The notes under the pieces are model-generated. The model was not told where the DNA came from and did not search any database. It saw only the letters and a program-made list of their open reading frames with translations. 64,000 bases of DNA, taken from NCBI RefSeq assembly GCF_003293595.1, contig NZ_CP022162.1, positions 1,333,737 through 1,397,736 of the forward strand, written 5' to 3'. Below are positions 52,597-62,736 of the stretch, in pieces. This DNA is from Microbacterium sp. PM5 (GTDB taxonomy: Bacteria > Actinomycetota > Actinomycetes > Actinomycetales > Microbacteriaceae). The position numbers and the translations under genes are program-made. Within the stretch, counting starts at the first letter, position 1. Each line of letters begins with the position of its first letter.

Positions 52597-53490
52597 TCAG
52601 TCGAGGTCGAGCCACGACGGCCCGTGCGCCACGGCACCGAGCGCACCCACACGCGCCCGCAGTTCCCGGTCACTCGTCACCACGACCACACTCCGGCCCG
52701 CAGCAGCAAGCGCGGCGACCTCCGCGACGATCGCGTCGTCACCCTCGGCGTCGGCGCGCACCACCGTGAGTCCCGGAACCTCCTCGACCGCCCGCGCCTG
52801 GCCCTCGACCACGACACGCAGCTCGGGGAACCACACGTCCGCGGCAAGCCCCAGCCGCCCGGCATCCATTCCCTGCATCGACAGTGCGCGCAGCCGTTCC
52901 AGCAGCCGCGCGGTCGCACCCGCCCGATCCTTCCACCAGCCGTCGGGCACTGATCCGACGACGTTCGCTGCGTCGACCACCACGACCGGGTGCACCTCGA
53001 GCAGCGACCGCAGCAGCGGCCACGACGCGGCGAAGCCCGGATGCAGCGGGAAGGAGTCGACGGCATCCACGGGCACCCACGCCAGCTCACGGCTCTCCGG
53101 ATCGCTGATCACCGGCTCGAACGGCACGACGACATCCGCGACGACCGTCGCATACGTCCACACATCCACGTCGTAGACGCTGATCAGGCGCGGCTGCACG
53201 GCGGATGCCGGCACTCCCGCCTCTTCCGCCGACTCGCGCAACGCCCCCTCGCATGCGGACTCGTCCTGATGGCGCGCACCACCCGGCAACCCCCACGTGT
53301 CGCCGAAGTGGCTCCAGGCCACGCGGTGCTGCAAGAGCACGCCGCGCTGCGGATCGACGGCGAGCAGGCCCGCGGCACCGAAGCGCCCCCAGTAGCGCGT
53401 GCCATCGTCGGCCACGACCCACGCGTCACCCGGATCACGCGGCCCGTCGGGGCGGCGCGGCTCGCCGGGGGCGGGAGGCACGATCGTCAC
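52597..53490 (-). CDS. Nudix hydrolase fused to a NYN/PIN-like nuclease domain
   Basis: Two-domain protein of 297 residues. The Nudix box is GARHQDESACEGALRESAEE (71-90) then AGV, fitting GX5EX7REUXEEXGU. The preceding WGLPGG is typical. The second domain (about 167-297) begins VVVVDAANVVGSVPDGWWKDRAGATARLLERL and ends with GDDAIVAEVA and VVVTSDRELRARV, the NYN/YacP-type nuclease pattern with conserved aspartates (D169-like, GDD, SDRE). It could remove a nucleotide cap or damaged nucleotide and cut RNA, but no substrate is known. ATG 53490. Confidence 0.82.
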   Translation of the reverse strand: MTIVPPAPGEPRRPDGPRDPGDAWVVADDGTRYWGRFGAAGLLAVDPQRGVLLQHRVAWSHFGDTWGLPGGARHQDESACEGALRESAEEAGVPASAVQPRLISVYDVDVWTYATVVADVVVPFEPVISDPESRELAWVPVDAVDSFPLHPGFAASWPLLRSLLEVHPVVVVDAANVVGSVPDGWWKDRAGATARLLERLRALSMQGMDAGRLGLAADVWFPELRVVVEGQARAVEEVPGLTVVRADAEGDDAIVAEVAALAAAGRSVVVVTSDRELRARVGALGAVAHGPSWLDLD

Positions 53491-53607
53491 CCGCCCAGCC
53501 TGTCACACCGCTCGGGCAGGGACCGCCCTGTGGCGAAGTTTTTGCACGGCGCATGACTCCCCGACACGCCCACATCTGGACGCGACAGCGACTCACACCC
53601 CCACATA

Positions 53608-53639
53608 TTGTGGTCAGACCAAGCTCGCCTCCCTAGATA
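53608..53639 (+). promoter_or_regulatory. nrdD promoter with operator shared with adhE
   Basis: TTGTGGTCAGACCAAG (53608-53623) contains the palindrome TGGTC-A-GACCA. The 13 bases TGTGGTCAGACCA (53609-53621) are identical to those in the adhE promoter, read in gene direction. A -10-like TAGATA is at 53634-53639 with a 17-bp spacer to TGGTCA (53611-53616), so the operator covers the -35 position. nrdD starts at 53657. Confidence 0.65.
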
Positions 53640-53656
53640 TCGAAGGCAGGATCATC

Positions 53657-55486
53657 ATGACCTCCCCCCGTTCCGTCTCCGTCGCCGAGACCATCGACGA
53701 GTACCTCGCCCGCGCCGACTGGCGGGTCAACGCGAACGCGAACCAGGGGTACTCGCTGGGCGGCATGATCCTGAACGCGGCGGGAAAGCTCATCGCCAAC
53801 TACTGGCTCGACGAGGTCTACGCACCCGAGGCGGGCACGGCGCACCGCGAGGGCGATCTCCACATCCACGACCTCGACGTCTTCGCCGGCTACTGCGCCG
53901 GGTGGTCGCTGCGGATGGTGCTCGAGCAGGGCTTCAACGGCGTGCCCGGGAAGATCGCCTCGGCACCTCCCCGCCACTTCTCCAGCGCCCTCGGCCAACT
54001 GGTCAACTTCCTCGGAACGCTGCAGAACGAGTGGGCCGGTGCGCAGGCGTTCAGCTCGTTCGACACGTATCTGGCCCCCTACGTGCGCATCGACGACCTG
54101 AGCTACAACGAGGTGCGCCAGGCGATGCAGGAGTTCATCTTCAACCTCAACGTGCCCTCCCGCTGGGGCACGCAGACACCGTTCACCAACCTGACCTTCG
54201 ACTGGGTCTGCCCCGACGACCTCGCCGATCAGCATCCCCTCGTCGGCGGCCGGGTGCAGGCGTTCGCCTACGGCGACCTGTCCGAGGAGATGGCCGTCAT
54301 CAACCGCGCCTTCATCGACGTGATGACCGAGGGCGACCAGGACGGCCGCGCCTTCACGTTCCCCATCCCGACCTACAACATCACGAAGGACTTCGACTGG
54401 CACGGCCCCAACACCGACGCCCTCTTCGGGATGACCGCCAAGTACGGCCTGCCCTACTTCCAGAATTTCGTGACCTCCGACCTCGACCCGCACATGATCC
54501 GCTCGATGTGCTGCCGGCTGCAACTCGACCTCACCGAGCTGCTCAAGCGCGGAAACGGACTGTTCGGCTCCGCCGAGCAGACCGGGTCGATCGGCGTCGT
54601 GACCATCAACTGCGCGCGCCTCGGGTTCGTGCACTCCGGCGACGAGGATGCCGCCATCGCCCGCCTCGACGAACTGCTCGAGATCGCCCGCGACAGCCTG
54701 GTCGCCAAGCGCGCCGTCATCGCCCGCCACCTCGACGGCGGCCTCTTCCCCTACACGCAGCGCTACCTCGGCACGCTCGACAACCACTTCTCCACGATCG
54801 GCGTCAACGGCCTCAACGAGTACGTCCGCAACTTCACGCGCGATGCCGACGACATCACCACCGCACGCGGCATGAGCCTGGCCACGCGCCTGCTCGACCA
54901 CGTCCGCGCGCGCATGGTCGAGTTCCAAGAGCAGACCGGGCACATGTTCAACCTCGAGGCCACGCCCGCCGAAGGAACGACCTACCGGTTCGCGAAGGAA
55001 GACATCGCGCGCCTTCCCGGCATCCGCCATGCGGGCACCGCCGACAACCCCTACTACACGAACTCGTCGCAGCTGCCCGTCGGCTACACGAGCGACCCCT
55101 TCCTCGCCATGCAGATGCAGGAGGCGCTGCAGGCGAAGTACACCGGCGGAACGGTGCTGCACCTCTACATGGGAGAAGCGATGCCGTCGGCCGCGGCCTG
55201 CCGCGAACTCGTCCGCCGGTCGCTGTCGCGCTTCCGACTGCCGTACATCACGGTGACACCCACCTTCTCGATCTGTCCCCGTCACGGCTACCGGTCCGGC
55301 CACCACGAGCAGTGCCCCGACTGCGGGGCCGCGTGCGAGGTGTGGACGCGCGTGATGGGTTACTTCCGGCCGATCGCCAGCTTCAACATCGGGAAGAAGG
55401 GCGAAGCTGAGGAGCGGGAGTACTTCTCCGCTGCCCTTCCCGCCGAGGAGGCGACATGGTCCGCACCGCTGCAGCCTGCGAACTGA
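53657..55486 (+). CDS. nrdD: Class III (anaerobic) ribonucleoside-triphosphate reductase
   Basis: Glycyl-radical enzyme that makes dNTPs without oxygen; 609 residues. The N-terminus lacks a long ATP-cone. Conserved parts are NANANQGYSLGGMILNAAG, GDLHIHDLD, NLNVPSRWGTQTPFTN, MCCRLQL and GVVTINCARLGF. The C-terminal zinc cysteines are 540, 553, 556 and 560. The radical glycine is Gly568 in RVMGYFRP. It is followed by nrdG with a 31-base overlap. The ATG at 53657 follows GGCAGGA. Its promoter carries the motif shared with adhE. The absence of an ATP-cone suggests no overall dATP control by that domain. Confidence 0.96.
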   Translation: MTSPRSVSVAETIDEYLARADWRVNANANQGYSLGGMILNAAGKLIANYWLDEVYAPEAGTAHREGDLHIHDLDVFAGYCAGWSLRMVLEQGFNGVPGKIASAPPRHFSSALGQLVNFLGTLQNEWAGAQAFSSFDTYLAPYVRIDDLSYNEVRQAMQEFIFNLNVPSRWGTQTPFTNLTFDWVCPDDLADQHPLVGGRVQAFAYGDLSEEMAVINRAFIDVMTEGDQDGRAFTFPIPTYNITKDFDWHGPNTDALFGMTAKYGLPYFQNFVTSDLDPHMIRSMCCRLQLDLTELLKRGNGLFGSAEQTGSIGVVTINCARLGFVHSGDEDAAIARLDELLEIARDSLVAKRAVIARHLDGGLFPYTQRYLGTLDNHFSTIGVNGLNEYVRNFTRDADDITTARGMSLATRLLDHVRARMVEFQEQTGHMFNLEATPAEGTTYRFAKEDIARLPGIRHAGTADNPYYTNSSQLPVGYTSDPFLAMQMQEALQAKYTGGTVLHLYMGEAMPSAAACRELVRRSLSRFRLPYITVTPTFSICPRHGYRSGHHEQCPDCGAACEVWTRVMGYFRPIASFNIGKKGEAEEREYFSAALPAEEATWSAPLQPAN

Positions 55487-56196
55487 ACATCGCGGGGGTC
55501 ACGGCGTTCTCGACCGTGGACTGGCCCGACATGATGACCGCGACGGTCTTCCTGCAGGGCTGCCCGTGGAACTGCTTCTATTGCCACAACCCGGCGCTCA
55601 TCGATCCGCGGGCGGAGGGCGCCGTCACGTGGGCCGACGTCACCGACCTGCTCTGCGAACGGATGGGACTGCTCGATGGCGTCGTCTTCTCCGGCGGCGA
55701 GCCCACCCTGCAGCACGCGCTGGTTCCGGCGATGCAGATGGTGCGCACGCTCGGTTTCCGGGTGGGCCTGCACACCGCGGGCGCCTACCCGGGGCTGCTG
55801 GCTCGTGCGCTGCCCTACGTCGATTGGGTGGGACTGGACATCAAAGCCGTGCCCGACGACTACGCCACCGTCACCGGCCGCGCCCCCAGCGGCGGACACG
55901 CCTGGCGCTCGCTCGAACTCGTGCTCGGCAACCGGCTGCTGCGCGCCGGATCGGATCACCCGCTCGACTACGAGGTGCGCACCACCGTGCACCCGGCGGC
56001 GATCGACGACGCGGGACTGCGCGAACTCGGATGCCGTCTCGCCGACGCGGGCGTCGACACGTGGGCCGTGCAGCGGTTCCGCGAGACGGGAGCTCGACAG
56101 CCACTGCCCCGCGTGAGCGCGACGGATGCCGAGGCTGCTCCCCTGTGCTTGGACGACCTGCCGGTGGAGCGGTTCCGCTCGCTGGTCATCCGCTGA
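55456..56196 (+). CDS. nrdG: Anaerobic ribonucleotide reductase activase (radical SAM)
   Basis: Generates the glycyl radical on NrdD. The radical SAM cluster motif is CPWNCFYC with Cys36, Cys40 and Cys43, followed by HNPALIDPR and VVFSGGEPTLQ (SAM-binding GGE). At 246 residues it is longer than the enterobacterial NrdG (about 155) and resembles the longer actinobacterial and archaeal form. It overlaps nrdD by 31 bases. A C-terminal WAVQRFRETGARQPLP block is typical of this form. Confidence 0.95.
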   Translation: MVRTAAACELNIAGVTAFSTVDWPDMMTATVFLQGCPWNCFYCHNPALIDPRAEGAVTWADVTDLLCERMGLLDGVVFSGGEPTLQHALVPAMQMVRTLGFRVGLHTAGAYPGLLARALPYVDWVGLDIKAVPDDYATVTGRAPSGGHAWRSLELVLGNRLLRAGSDHPLDYEVRTTVHPAAIDDAGLRELGCRLADAGVDTWAVQRFRETGARQPLPRVSATDAEAAPLCLDDLPVERFRSLVIR

Positions 56197-56223
56197 GGGC
56201 GGGGCAGGAGCGAAGACGCGCGC

Positions 56224-57747
56224 TCAGCGCTGGCGACGCTCGCGCACCCGCATGTTGACGACGATCGGCGTGCCCTCGAAGCCGAAGATCTCGCGCAGGC
56301 GCCGCTGGATGAACCGGCGGTAGCCCGGGTCGAGGAACCCGGTGGTGAACAGCACGAACGTGGGCGGGCGGGTGCCCGCCTGCGTGCCGAAGAGGATGCG
56401 CGGCTGCTTGCCTCCGCGCAGCGGATGCGGGTGCTCCGCGATGAGCTCGGCGAGGAACGCGTTGAACTTTCCGGTCGGAATGCGCTGATCCCATGACTCG
56501 AGAGCCGTCTCCAGCGCGGGGACGAGCTTGTCGAGGTGGCGACCCGTGCGCGCGGAGATGTTCACGCGCGGAGCCCACGCGACGTGCGCGAGGTCCTGTT
56601 CGATCTCGCGTTCCAGATAGCGGCGCCGGTCGGCGTTCTCCATGTCGTCGTCGTTGAGGCGATCCCACTTGTTGAACGCCAGCACGAGCGCGCGTCCCGA
56701 CTCGAGCACGAGGTCGATGATGTTCAGATCCTGCACGCTGATCGACTGCGAGACGTCGAGCACGACGACGGCCACTTCGGCCTTCTCGAGCGCGGCCGAG
56801 GTGCGCAGCGACGCGTAGAAGTCGGCGCCCTGCTGCAGGTGCACCCGACGGCGGATGCCGGCGGTGTCGACGAAGCGCCACAGCTTGCCGCCGAGTTCGA
56901 CGACCTCGTCCACCGGGTCGCGCGTGGTGCCGGCGAGCTCGTTGACGACGACGCGCTCCTCACCTGCGGCCTTGTTCAGCAGCGAGGACTTGCCGACGTT
57001 GGGGCGGCCGAGGATCGCGACGCGACGCGGTCCGCCGAGCTCGCCCTTGGCGACCGCCGAGACCTCCGGCAGCACCTTCATGACCTCGTCGAGCAGGTCG
57101 GCGACCCCGCGACCGTGGATGGCCGACACGGGGTGCGGCTCACCGAGGCCCAGGTTCCACAGCGCCGCGGCCTCGGGCTCCTGGCGGGCGTCGTCGATCT
57201 TGTTCGCGACGAGGAAGACCGGCTTCTTCGTCGTGCGCAGCAGCTTCACGACGGCCTCGTCGGTCGCGGTGGCGCCGACCATGGCGTCGACGACGAACAG
57301 CACGACATCGCACAGGTCGATGGCGACCTCTGCCTGCGCGGCGACCGACCGGTCGATGCCGCGGGCATCGGGCTCCCACCCGCCGGTGTCGACGAGCGAG
57401 AAGCGGCGATCCATCCACTCGGCCTTGTAGGTGACGCGGTCACGCGTGACGCCGGGCGTGTCCTCGACGACCGCCTCGCGCCGGCCGAGGATGCGGTTCA
57501 CCAGCGCCGACTTGCCGACGTTCGGCCGTCCGACGATCGCGACGACCGGCAGCGCGGGCAGCATCTCGACGACCTCGCCGCCGGCGGTGAAGCCGGCGAG
57601 CAGGTCGTCGTCCTCGTCGTCCAGGTCGTAGTCGGCGAGCGACGCGCGCAGCGCGGCGGCCCGCTGTTCGGCGAGCTCCTCGTCGAGGTTCGCGAGCTTC
57701 TCTTCGATCTGGTCGGGACCGGCCTCGTACTCGTCTTCAGCGGCCAT
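56224..57747 (-). CDS. der: Ribosome biogenesis GTPase Der (EngA)
   Basis: Essential GTPase with two tandem G-domains that assists 50S assembly; 507 residues. G1 motifs [14 protein letters not shown] and [14 protein letters not shown], with NKID and NKWD. The KH-like domain closes the protein ([31 protein letters not shown]). The N-terminus carries an extra acidic region of about 60 residues ([16 protein letters not shown]). It overlaps cmk by 11 bases in the operon cmk-der. Confidence 0.97.
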   Translation of the reverse strand: MAAEDEYEAGPDQIEEKLANLDEELAEQRAAALRASLADYDLDDEDDDLLAGFTAGGEVVEMLPALPVVAIVGRPNVGKSALVNRILGRREAVVEDTPGVTRDRVTYKAEWMDRRFSLVDTGGWEPDARGIDRSVAAQAEVAIDLCDVVLFVVDAMVGATATDEAVVKLLRTTKKPVFLVANKIDDARQEPEAAALWNLGLGEPHPVSAIHGRGVADLLDEVMKVLPEVSAVAKGELGGPRRVAILGRPNVGKSSLLNKAAGEERVVVNELAGTTRDPVDEVVELGGKLWRFVDTAGIRRRVHLQQGADFYASLRTSAALEKAEVAVVVLDVSQSISVQDLNIIDLVLESGRALVLAFNKWDRLNDDDMENADRRRYLEREIEQDLAHVAWAPRVNISARTGRHLDKLVPALETALESWDQRIPTGKFNAFLAELIAEHPHPLRGGKQPRILFGTQAGTRPPTFVLFTTGFLDPGYRRFIQRRLREIFGFEGTPIVVNMRVRERRQR

Positions 57748-58438
57748 CGTGGTTCTCCTGTGGGGTGGGGACAGTCGCAGAGATCACGTCGAGGACGGCC
57801 TCCACGGTCTGAGCGAAATCGAGATCGGTCGAATCGACGACCGTCACGCCGTCGGCGGCGGTGAGGAAGTCGACGACGGCACTGTCGGCGGCATCCCGGC
57901 GGTGCAGCGCCGCGGCGACGGCGCCGGCGTCTTCGCCGGACAGCTCCGCGCTGCGCCGGGCGGCGCGCACGTCGGGTGCGGCGGTGAGGAGGATCCGCAC
58001 CGCCGCGTCGGGGGCGACGACGGTGGCGATGTCGCGGCCTTCGACGACGACACCGGGACGGCCCGACTCGCGGACGAGCCGGCGGAACAGCTCGTTGACC
58101 TGCGCGCGCACGGCGGGAACGCGCGCGACGCCGCTGACGGCGGCGGTCACCCGCGGCTCACGGATCGCGGCGGTGACGTCGGTCTCTCCCACGCGCACCC
58201 AGTAGTCGTCGGGGTCGAGCGAGATGGCGTAGGGGAAGTCGGATGCCGCAGCCACCACGACGGCTTCGTCCGCCGTGTCGGAGGCAGCGCCCGTCCCCCG
58301 CGCCAGCACGTGCCATGCGAGGGCACGGTAGGCGGCGCCGGTGTCGAGGTAGCCGTAGCCGCGTGCGCGCGCGACCTGTTTGGACACGCTGGACTTGCCC
58401 GAACCGGCGGGCCCGTCGATGGCGATGGTGACGGTCAT
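57737..58438 (-). CDS. cmk: Cytidylate kinase
   Basis: Phosphorylates CMP/dCMP with ATP; 233 residues. The P-loop [37 protein letters not shown] (about 7-43) is typical. Also seen are the [14 protein letters not shown] block, the lid-region ARRSAE, and RRDAADS. It is coupled to tyrA by ATGA and to der by an 11-base overlap. Confidence 0.97.
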   Translation of the reverse strand: MTVTIAIDGPAGSGKSSVSKQVARARGYGYLDTGAAYRALAWHVLARGTGAASDTADEAVVVAAASDFPYAISLDPDDYWVRVGETDVTAAIREPRVTAAVSGVARVPAVRAQVNELFRRLVRESGRPGVVVEGRDIATVVAPDAAVRILLTAAPDVRAARRSAELSGEDAGAVAAALHRRDAADSAVVDFLTAADGVTVVDSTDLDFAQTVEAVLDVISATVPTPQENHDGR

Positions 58439-59556
58439 GAGGGCAGGCTCGCGATCTTCCAGCCGCGTGCGAGAAGGCCCTCCTCGGCGTGACGGACGAT
58501 GGTCGGGTCGACACTGATCTCGGCCAGACCGAACTGCGCTCCGGGCGAATGCTCCAGGCGCAGGTCTTCGACGTTGACCCCGAGCTCGCCGAGCTCGCCG
58601 AACAGGCGTCCGAGCTGCCCCGGCGTGTCGTCGACCATGACGACGAGACTCTCGTATCGCCGGTTCTGCCCGTGCTTGCCGGGAAGACGCTCCACCCCGT
58701 CATTGCCGCGACGGATCGTGTCGGCGACGGCGCGACGTGCGCCGGGGGCGTCGGGGGCGCGGAGGGCGTCGGCCACGGCGCGCAGGTCATCGGAGAGTGC
58801 GTCGAGCACGTCGACGACCGGGGCGGAGTTGGCACCCAGGATCTGCACCCACAGCTCGGGCGCCGAGGCCGCGATACGCGTGGTGTCGCGCACGCCCTGC
58901 CCGGCCAGACGCAGCGAGCCGTCGGGGGCGTCGACGAACCGCCCGGCCAGCAGCGATGCCACCAGCTGCGGCACGTGCGACACGAGCGCGACGGCGCGGT
59001 CGTGCTCTTCCGGCGTCATCTCGATGGGAGTCGCGCCGAGGTCGAGGGCGAGTCCCTCGACGAGGGCCAGATCGGATGCCGGAGTCTCGGCATCGCGGCA
59101 GACGACCCACGGACGGCCCACGAAGATGTCCGCGCGCGCCGAGATGGCCCCGCCGCGTTCACGACCCGCCATCGGGTGCGAGCCGATGTAGTGCGTCAGG
59201 TCGACGCCGCGCTCCCGGAGCTCGTGCAGAGGGTCGAGCTTGACGCTGGCGACATCGGTGACGACGGCATCCGGGAATGCGGCCAGCTCGTCGGCGACGA
59301 CGTCGGCCGTCACGTCCGGCGGAACGGCGACGACGACCAGCAGCGGGCGGTCGTCGTCACGTGCCGCACGACCGGCACCGTAGTCGATCGCGAGCCGCAA
59401 CTGCGCGGGCGACGCGTCGGCGAGCGCGACGTCGACGCCGAGCGCGCGCAACGCATGGCCGATGCTGGCACCGAGCAGCCCGGCACCGACAATCCGGACC
59501 GTGCCGGAGGTGCGGGCCGCGCGGGTGCGCAGATCGGCAACGGCCTGTTCGGTCAC
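58435..59556 (-). CDS. tyrA: Prephenate dehydrogenase with C-terminal ACT domain
   Basis: Tyrosine biosynthesis enzyme converting prephenate to 4-hydroxyphenylpyruvate; 373 residues. The Rossmann motif is [20 protein letters not shown] (about 22-41); [15 protein letters not shown] is the substrate site with the catalytic histidine. The ACT domain (about 300-373) starts [22 protein letters not shown] and should sense an amino acid, probably tyrosine. The start is GTG 59556. Overlap with cmk places an aromatic biosynthesis gene within the der-cmk operon, as in other actinobacteria. Confidence 0.95.
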   Translation of the reverse strand: MTEQAVADLRTRAARTSGTVRIVGAGLLGASIGHALRALGVDVALADASPAQLRLAIDYGAGRAARDDDRPLLVVVAVPPDVTADVVADELAAFPDAVVTDVASVKLDPLHELRERGVDLTHYIGSHPMAGRERGGAISARADIFVGRPWVVCRDAETPASDLALVEGLALDLGATPIEMTPEEHDRAVALVSHVPQLVASLLAGRFVDAPDGSLRLAGQGVRDTTRIAASAPELWVQILGANSAPVVDVLDALSDDLRAVADALRAPDAPGARRAVADTIRRGNDGVERLPGKHGQNRRYESLVVMVDDTPGQLGRLFGELGELGVNVEDLRLEHSPGAQFGLAEISVDPTIVRHAEEGLLARGWKIASLPS

Positions 59557-59567
59557 TGTTCTCCGCC

Positions 59568-60338
59568 TCAGCTGTCCCCGGGCGGCGTAGGCGCCGCCTG
59601 GCGCGCCACGGTGAGCAGCGCGCCGCGTTCCACTGTAGTCAACTCGCGGGCACGCCCCGCCGGGAGGGTTCCCAGGTGGAGCGGCCCGAACTGACGCCGT
59701 ACGAGGTCGAGCACGAGGTGACCGACGGCGGCCATCATGCGCCGGACGATGCGGTTGCGTCCAGAGTGCAGCGTGAGCTCGACGAGGGAAGTGCCCCCGG
59801 ACGTGTCGAGCAGGCGCGCCTTGTCGGCGGCGATCGGACCGTCCTCCAGGTCGACGCCCGCGGTCAGCTGTGCGATCGTCTGGGCGGTCACGCGACCTGT
59901 GACCTTGGCGATGTAGACCTTCGTGACCCCGAAGGAGGGGTGGGCCAGCACATGGGCGAGCTCGCCGTCGTTGGTCAGCACGAGCAGTCCCGAGGTCTCG
60001 GCATCCAGCCGGCCGACGTTGTAGAGCCGCTCGTCCCAGTCCTTCGTGAAACGGCGGAGGTCAGGTCGGCCCTGCTCGTCCTTCATCGACGAGACGACGC
60101 CGGTCGGCTTGTTGAGCATGACGTAGCGCTTGGTGGTGTCGAGCTGGATCGCGGTGCCGTCCACATCGACGAGGTCGGATGCCGGGTCGATGCGGCGTCC
60201 GAGCTCGGTGACGACCTCTCCGTTCACGCGGATCCGGCCCTCCACGATGTACTGCTCGCAGACCCGACGCGAGGCGACTCCGGCATTGGCGAGCACCTTC
60301 TGCAGGCGCACGCCCTCGGCATCCGCTGTGTTCGTCAT
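59568..60338 (-). CDS. Pseudouridine synthase of the RluB/RsuA family
   Basis: rRNA pseudouridine synthase of 256 residues. The S4 domain is VRLQKVLANAGVASRRVCEQYIVEGRIRVNGEVV (about 10-43). The catalytic domain has YVMLNKPTGVVSS, NVGRLDAETSGLLVLTNDGEL with the active-site aspartate, and KVYIAKVTGR. Position between scpB and tyrA matches the actinobacterial rlu gene. The exact rRNA target (likely 23S, as RluB) is inferred. It overlaps scpB by 4 bases. Confidence 0.93.
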   Translation of the reverse strand: MTNTADAEGVRLQKVLANAGVASRRVCEQYIVEGRIRVNGEVVTELGRRIDPASDLVDVDGTAIQLDTTKRYVMLNKPTGVVSSMKDEQGRPDLRRFTKDWDERLYNVGRLDAETSGLLVLTNDGELAHVLAHPSFGVTKVYIAKVTGRVTAQTIAQLTAGVDLEDGPIAADKARLLDTSGGTSLVELTLHSGRNRIVRRMMAAVGHLVLDLVRRQFGPLHLGTLPAGRARELTTVERGALLTVARQAAPTPPGDS

Positions 60339-60943
60339 CGCAGCACCTCCGCGTCGAAACCGTCCGAGCCGTCGTCGAGCAGCGGCGAGATGTGCGGTAG
60401 CTCGTCGAGGGAGTTGATGCCCAGGTTCACCAGCAGCGCGTCCGTCGTGCCGTAGTTGATCGCGCCGGTCTCGGGGTCGGTGAACAGCTCGGTGATGAGG
60501 CCTCGCGCCAGCAGCGTGCGCACCACCGAGTCGACGTTGACGGCGCGGATCGAGGCGACCTGGCTGCGCGTGACGGGCTGCTTGTACGCGATGACGGCGA
60601 GCGTCTCCAGCGCCGCCTGCGACAGGCGCGACGGGGCCTGGCCGCCGACGTACTCGGCGATGAGGTCGTCGTGCTCATCTCGCACGTACAGCCGCCAGCC
60701 GCCACCCACTTCGCGAAGCTCGAAACCACGGCGAGGGCCGCCCGTCTCGCCGTCGTAGTCGGCGACGAGCGTTTCGACGGCCTGACGAACGGTCGGCACC
60801 GGGGCACCGACGGCGGCGGCGAGGGCGACGAGACTCTGCGGCTCGTCGACGATCAGCAGGATGGCCTCGATGCGGCGCGCGACGTCAGCGGGCTCCTGTG
60901 AGCGCACCGGTGGGGCGGTGTCGCTGTCGGTCTCAGTGGTCAT
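60335..60943 (-). CDS. scpB: Segregation and condensation protein B
   Basis: Winged-helix partner of ScpA in the SMC condensin complex; 202 residues. The core IEAILLIVDEPQSLVALAAAVGAPVPTVRQAVETL (about 25-60) and AALETLAVIAYKQPVTRSQVASIRAVNVDSVVRTLLARGLI are the two winged helices. LVNLGINSLDELP closes the protein. It overlaps scpA by 11 bases upstream and the rlu gene by 4 bases downstream. ATG 60943. Confidence 0.96.
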   Translation of the reverse strand: MTTETDSDTAPPVRSQEPADVARRIEAILLIVDEPQSLVALAAAVGAPVPTVRQAVETLVADYDGETGGPRRGFELREVGGGWRLYVRDEHDDLIAEYVGGQAPSRLSQAALETLAVIAYKQPVTRSQVASIRAVNVDSVVRTLLARGLITELFTDPETGAINYGTTDALLVNLGINSLDELPHISPLLDDGSDGFDAEVLR

Positions 60944-61781
60944 AGTCGGCTCCCAGGGTGGCGAGGTTCTCTTCGGACCACCGCTCGGCGGTCCAGCGCA
61001 GGGTCAGCTCGCCGAGCGGCTCGATCTGCTCGAACGAGAGGGCGGCGTGACGGTAGAGCTCGAGCACCGCGAGGAAGCGCGCGACGACGACACCAGTCTG
61101 CGCGACCCCGGCGACGAGCTCTCGGAAGTTGAGGGTTCCGGCGTCACGCAGCAGCGTCACGACGATCGCGGCCTGCTCGCGGATGGATACGAGCGGCGCG
61201 TGCAGGTGGTCGAGCCCGACGTGCGGAATCTCCTTGGGGGCGAAGGCGAGCATCGCGAGGGCGGCGAAGTCCTCTTTCGACAGCGTCCAGACGAGCTCGG
61301 GAACGGCGCGACGGTACTTCTCGTCGAGGCGCACCGCGCGCACGTGCCGCCGGTCTTCGCGACGGAGGCTCCGTTCGAACCAGGCCGACACCTCCTTGAA
61401 CGCGCGGTACTGCAGCAGCCGCGCGAACAGCAGGTCGCGCGCTTCGAGCAGGGCGACGGACTCGGCATCCACGAGTTCACCCTGCGGCAGCAGACCGGCG
61501 ACCTTCATGTCGAGCAGCGTCGCCGCCACGACGAGGAACTCGGAGGCCTGATCCAGTTCGTCGTCGGACTCGAGACCCTTCAGATACGAGATGAACTCGT
61601 CGGTGACCCGGCTGAGGGAGATCTCGGTGATGTCGAGCTCATGCTTGCCGAGGAGCGTCAGCAGAAGGTCGAACGGGCCGTCGAAGTTGGCGAGGGAGAC
61701 CCGGAACCCGGTCGACTCGCTCTCCGAAGCGGTCGGAGTCTCCGCGGTGGCGACCTCGGGGTCGTCAGGCGACGGCGCCAC
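60933..61781 (-). CDS. scpA: Segregation and condensation protein A
   Basis: Kleisin of the bacterial condensin; 282 residues. FRVSLANFDGPFDLLLTLLGKHELDITEISLSRVTDEFISYL near the start is the SMC-neck binding region. The middle is variable, and the C-terminal winged helix includes NFRELVAGVAQTGVVVARFLAVLELYRHAALSFEQIEPLGEL. It overlaps parA by 17 bases and scpB by 11 bases, a tightly packed operon. Confidence 0.96.
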   Translation of the reverse strand: MAPSPDDPEVATAETPTASESESTGFRVSLANFDGPFDLLLTLLGKHELDITEISLSRVTDEFISYLKGLESDDELDQASEFLVVAATLLDMKVAGLLPQGELVDAESVALLEARDLLFARLLQYRAFKEVSAWFERSLRREDRRHVRAVRLDEKYRRAVPELVWTLSKEDFAALAMLAFAPKEIPHVGLDHLHAPLVSIREQAAIVVTLLRDAGTLNFRELVAGVAQTGVVVARFLAVLELYRHAALSFEQIEPLGELTLRWTAERWSEENLATLGADYDH

Positions 61782-62655
61782 GAGCCACCAGCTCCCGCGC
61801 GAGGCGCAGGTAGGCCTGGGCGGCGGCGTGCTCCGGGGCGAACGTCGTGATGGGAACGCCCGACACCGACGCGTCTGGGAACTTCACCGTGCGCCCGATC
61901 ACCGTCTCGAGGACGTCGTCGCCGAACGCCTCCACGACGCGCTCGAGCACCTCGCGCGAGTGGAGCGTGCGCGGGTCGTACATCGTCGCGAGCACACCGT
62001 CCAGCTCGATCGCCGGGTTGAGCCGGTCGCGCACCTTGTCGATCGTCTCGATGAGCAGGGCGACCCCGCGCAGGGCGAAGAACTCGCACTCCAGCGGGAT
62101 GAGCACGCCGTGGCTCGCCGTGAGCGCGTTGACCGTCAGCAGACCCAGGGAGGGCTGGCAGTCGATGAGGATGACGTCGTACTCCCCCGCGACCTTGCGC
62201 AGAACGCGGGCGAGGATCGTCTCACGGGCGACCTCGTTGACGAGGTGCACCTCCGCCGCCGACAGGTCGATGTTGGCGGGGATGACGTCCAGCCCGTCCA
62301 CCGAGGTGTGCACGATCGTCTCGTGCGGGTCGCGCTTGGTGTCCAGCAGCAGGTCGTAGATCGTCGGGATGTCGTGGGTCTGGATGCCCAGGCCCGCCGA
62401 CAGCGCACCCTGGGGGTCGAAGTCGATGGCGAGCACGCGACGCCCGTACTGGGCAAGCGAGGCGGCCAGGTTGATCGTGGTCGTCGTCTTGCCGACGCCG
62501 CCCTTCTGGTTGCACAGGGCGATGATGCGCGCGGGGCCGTGCGCCGACAGCGGCGGCGGGGTCGGGAAGCCCTGGTACGGCCGACCGGTGGGACCGATGG
62601 GCACGTCCTCCGAGAGGGCCTTCTTCGTCCCCCGCGTCTTATCCGCCACCGACAC
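61765..62655 (-). CDS. ParA-family ATPase upstream of scpAB
   Basis: Deviant Walker ATPase of 296 residues. IIALCNQKGGVGKTTTTINLAASLAQYGRRVLAIDFDPQGALSAGLGI holds the P-loop (about 44-91). VILIDCQPSLGLLTVNALTA is Walker B, and GVALLIETIDKVRDRLNP follows. A ParA of this place precedes scpA in actinobacteria (Rv1708 in M. tuberculosis) and is distinct from the oriC parAB pair. It may help load or position condensin, but this is inference. GTG start at 62655 follows AGGAG, though at short spacing. First gene of the operon. Confidence 0.92.
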   Translation of the reverse strand: MSVADKTRGTKKALSEDVPIGPTGRPYQGFPTPPPLSAHGPARIIALCNQKGGVGKTTTTINLAASLAQYGRRVLAIDFDPQGALSAGLGIQTHDIPTIYDLLLDTKRDPHETIVHTSVDGLDVIPANIDLSAAEVHLVNEVARETILARVLRKVAGEYDVILIDCQPSLGLLTVNALTASHGVLIPLECEFFALRGVALLIETIDKVRDRLNPAIELDGVLATMYDPRTLHSREVLERVVEAFGDDVLETVIGRTVKFPDASVSGVPITTFAPEHAAAQAYLRLARELVARGAVA

Positions 62656-62736
62656 TCCTGCTTCCTGATGCCCTTCCCAGGGCCGGACGGACCTGCGCCG
62701 CCGTGTTCCTCGATTCTCGCACAGGGTGGCGGCGGC

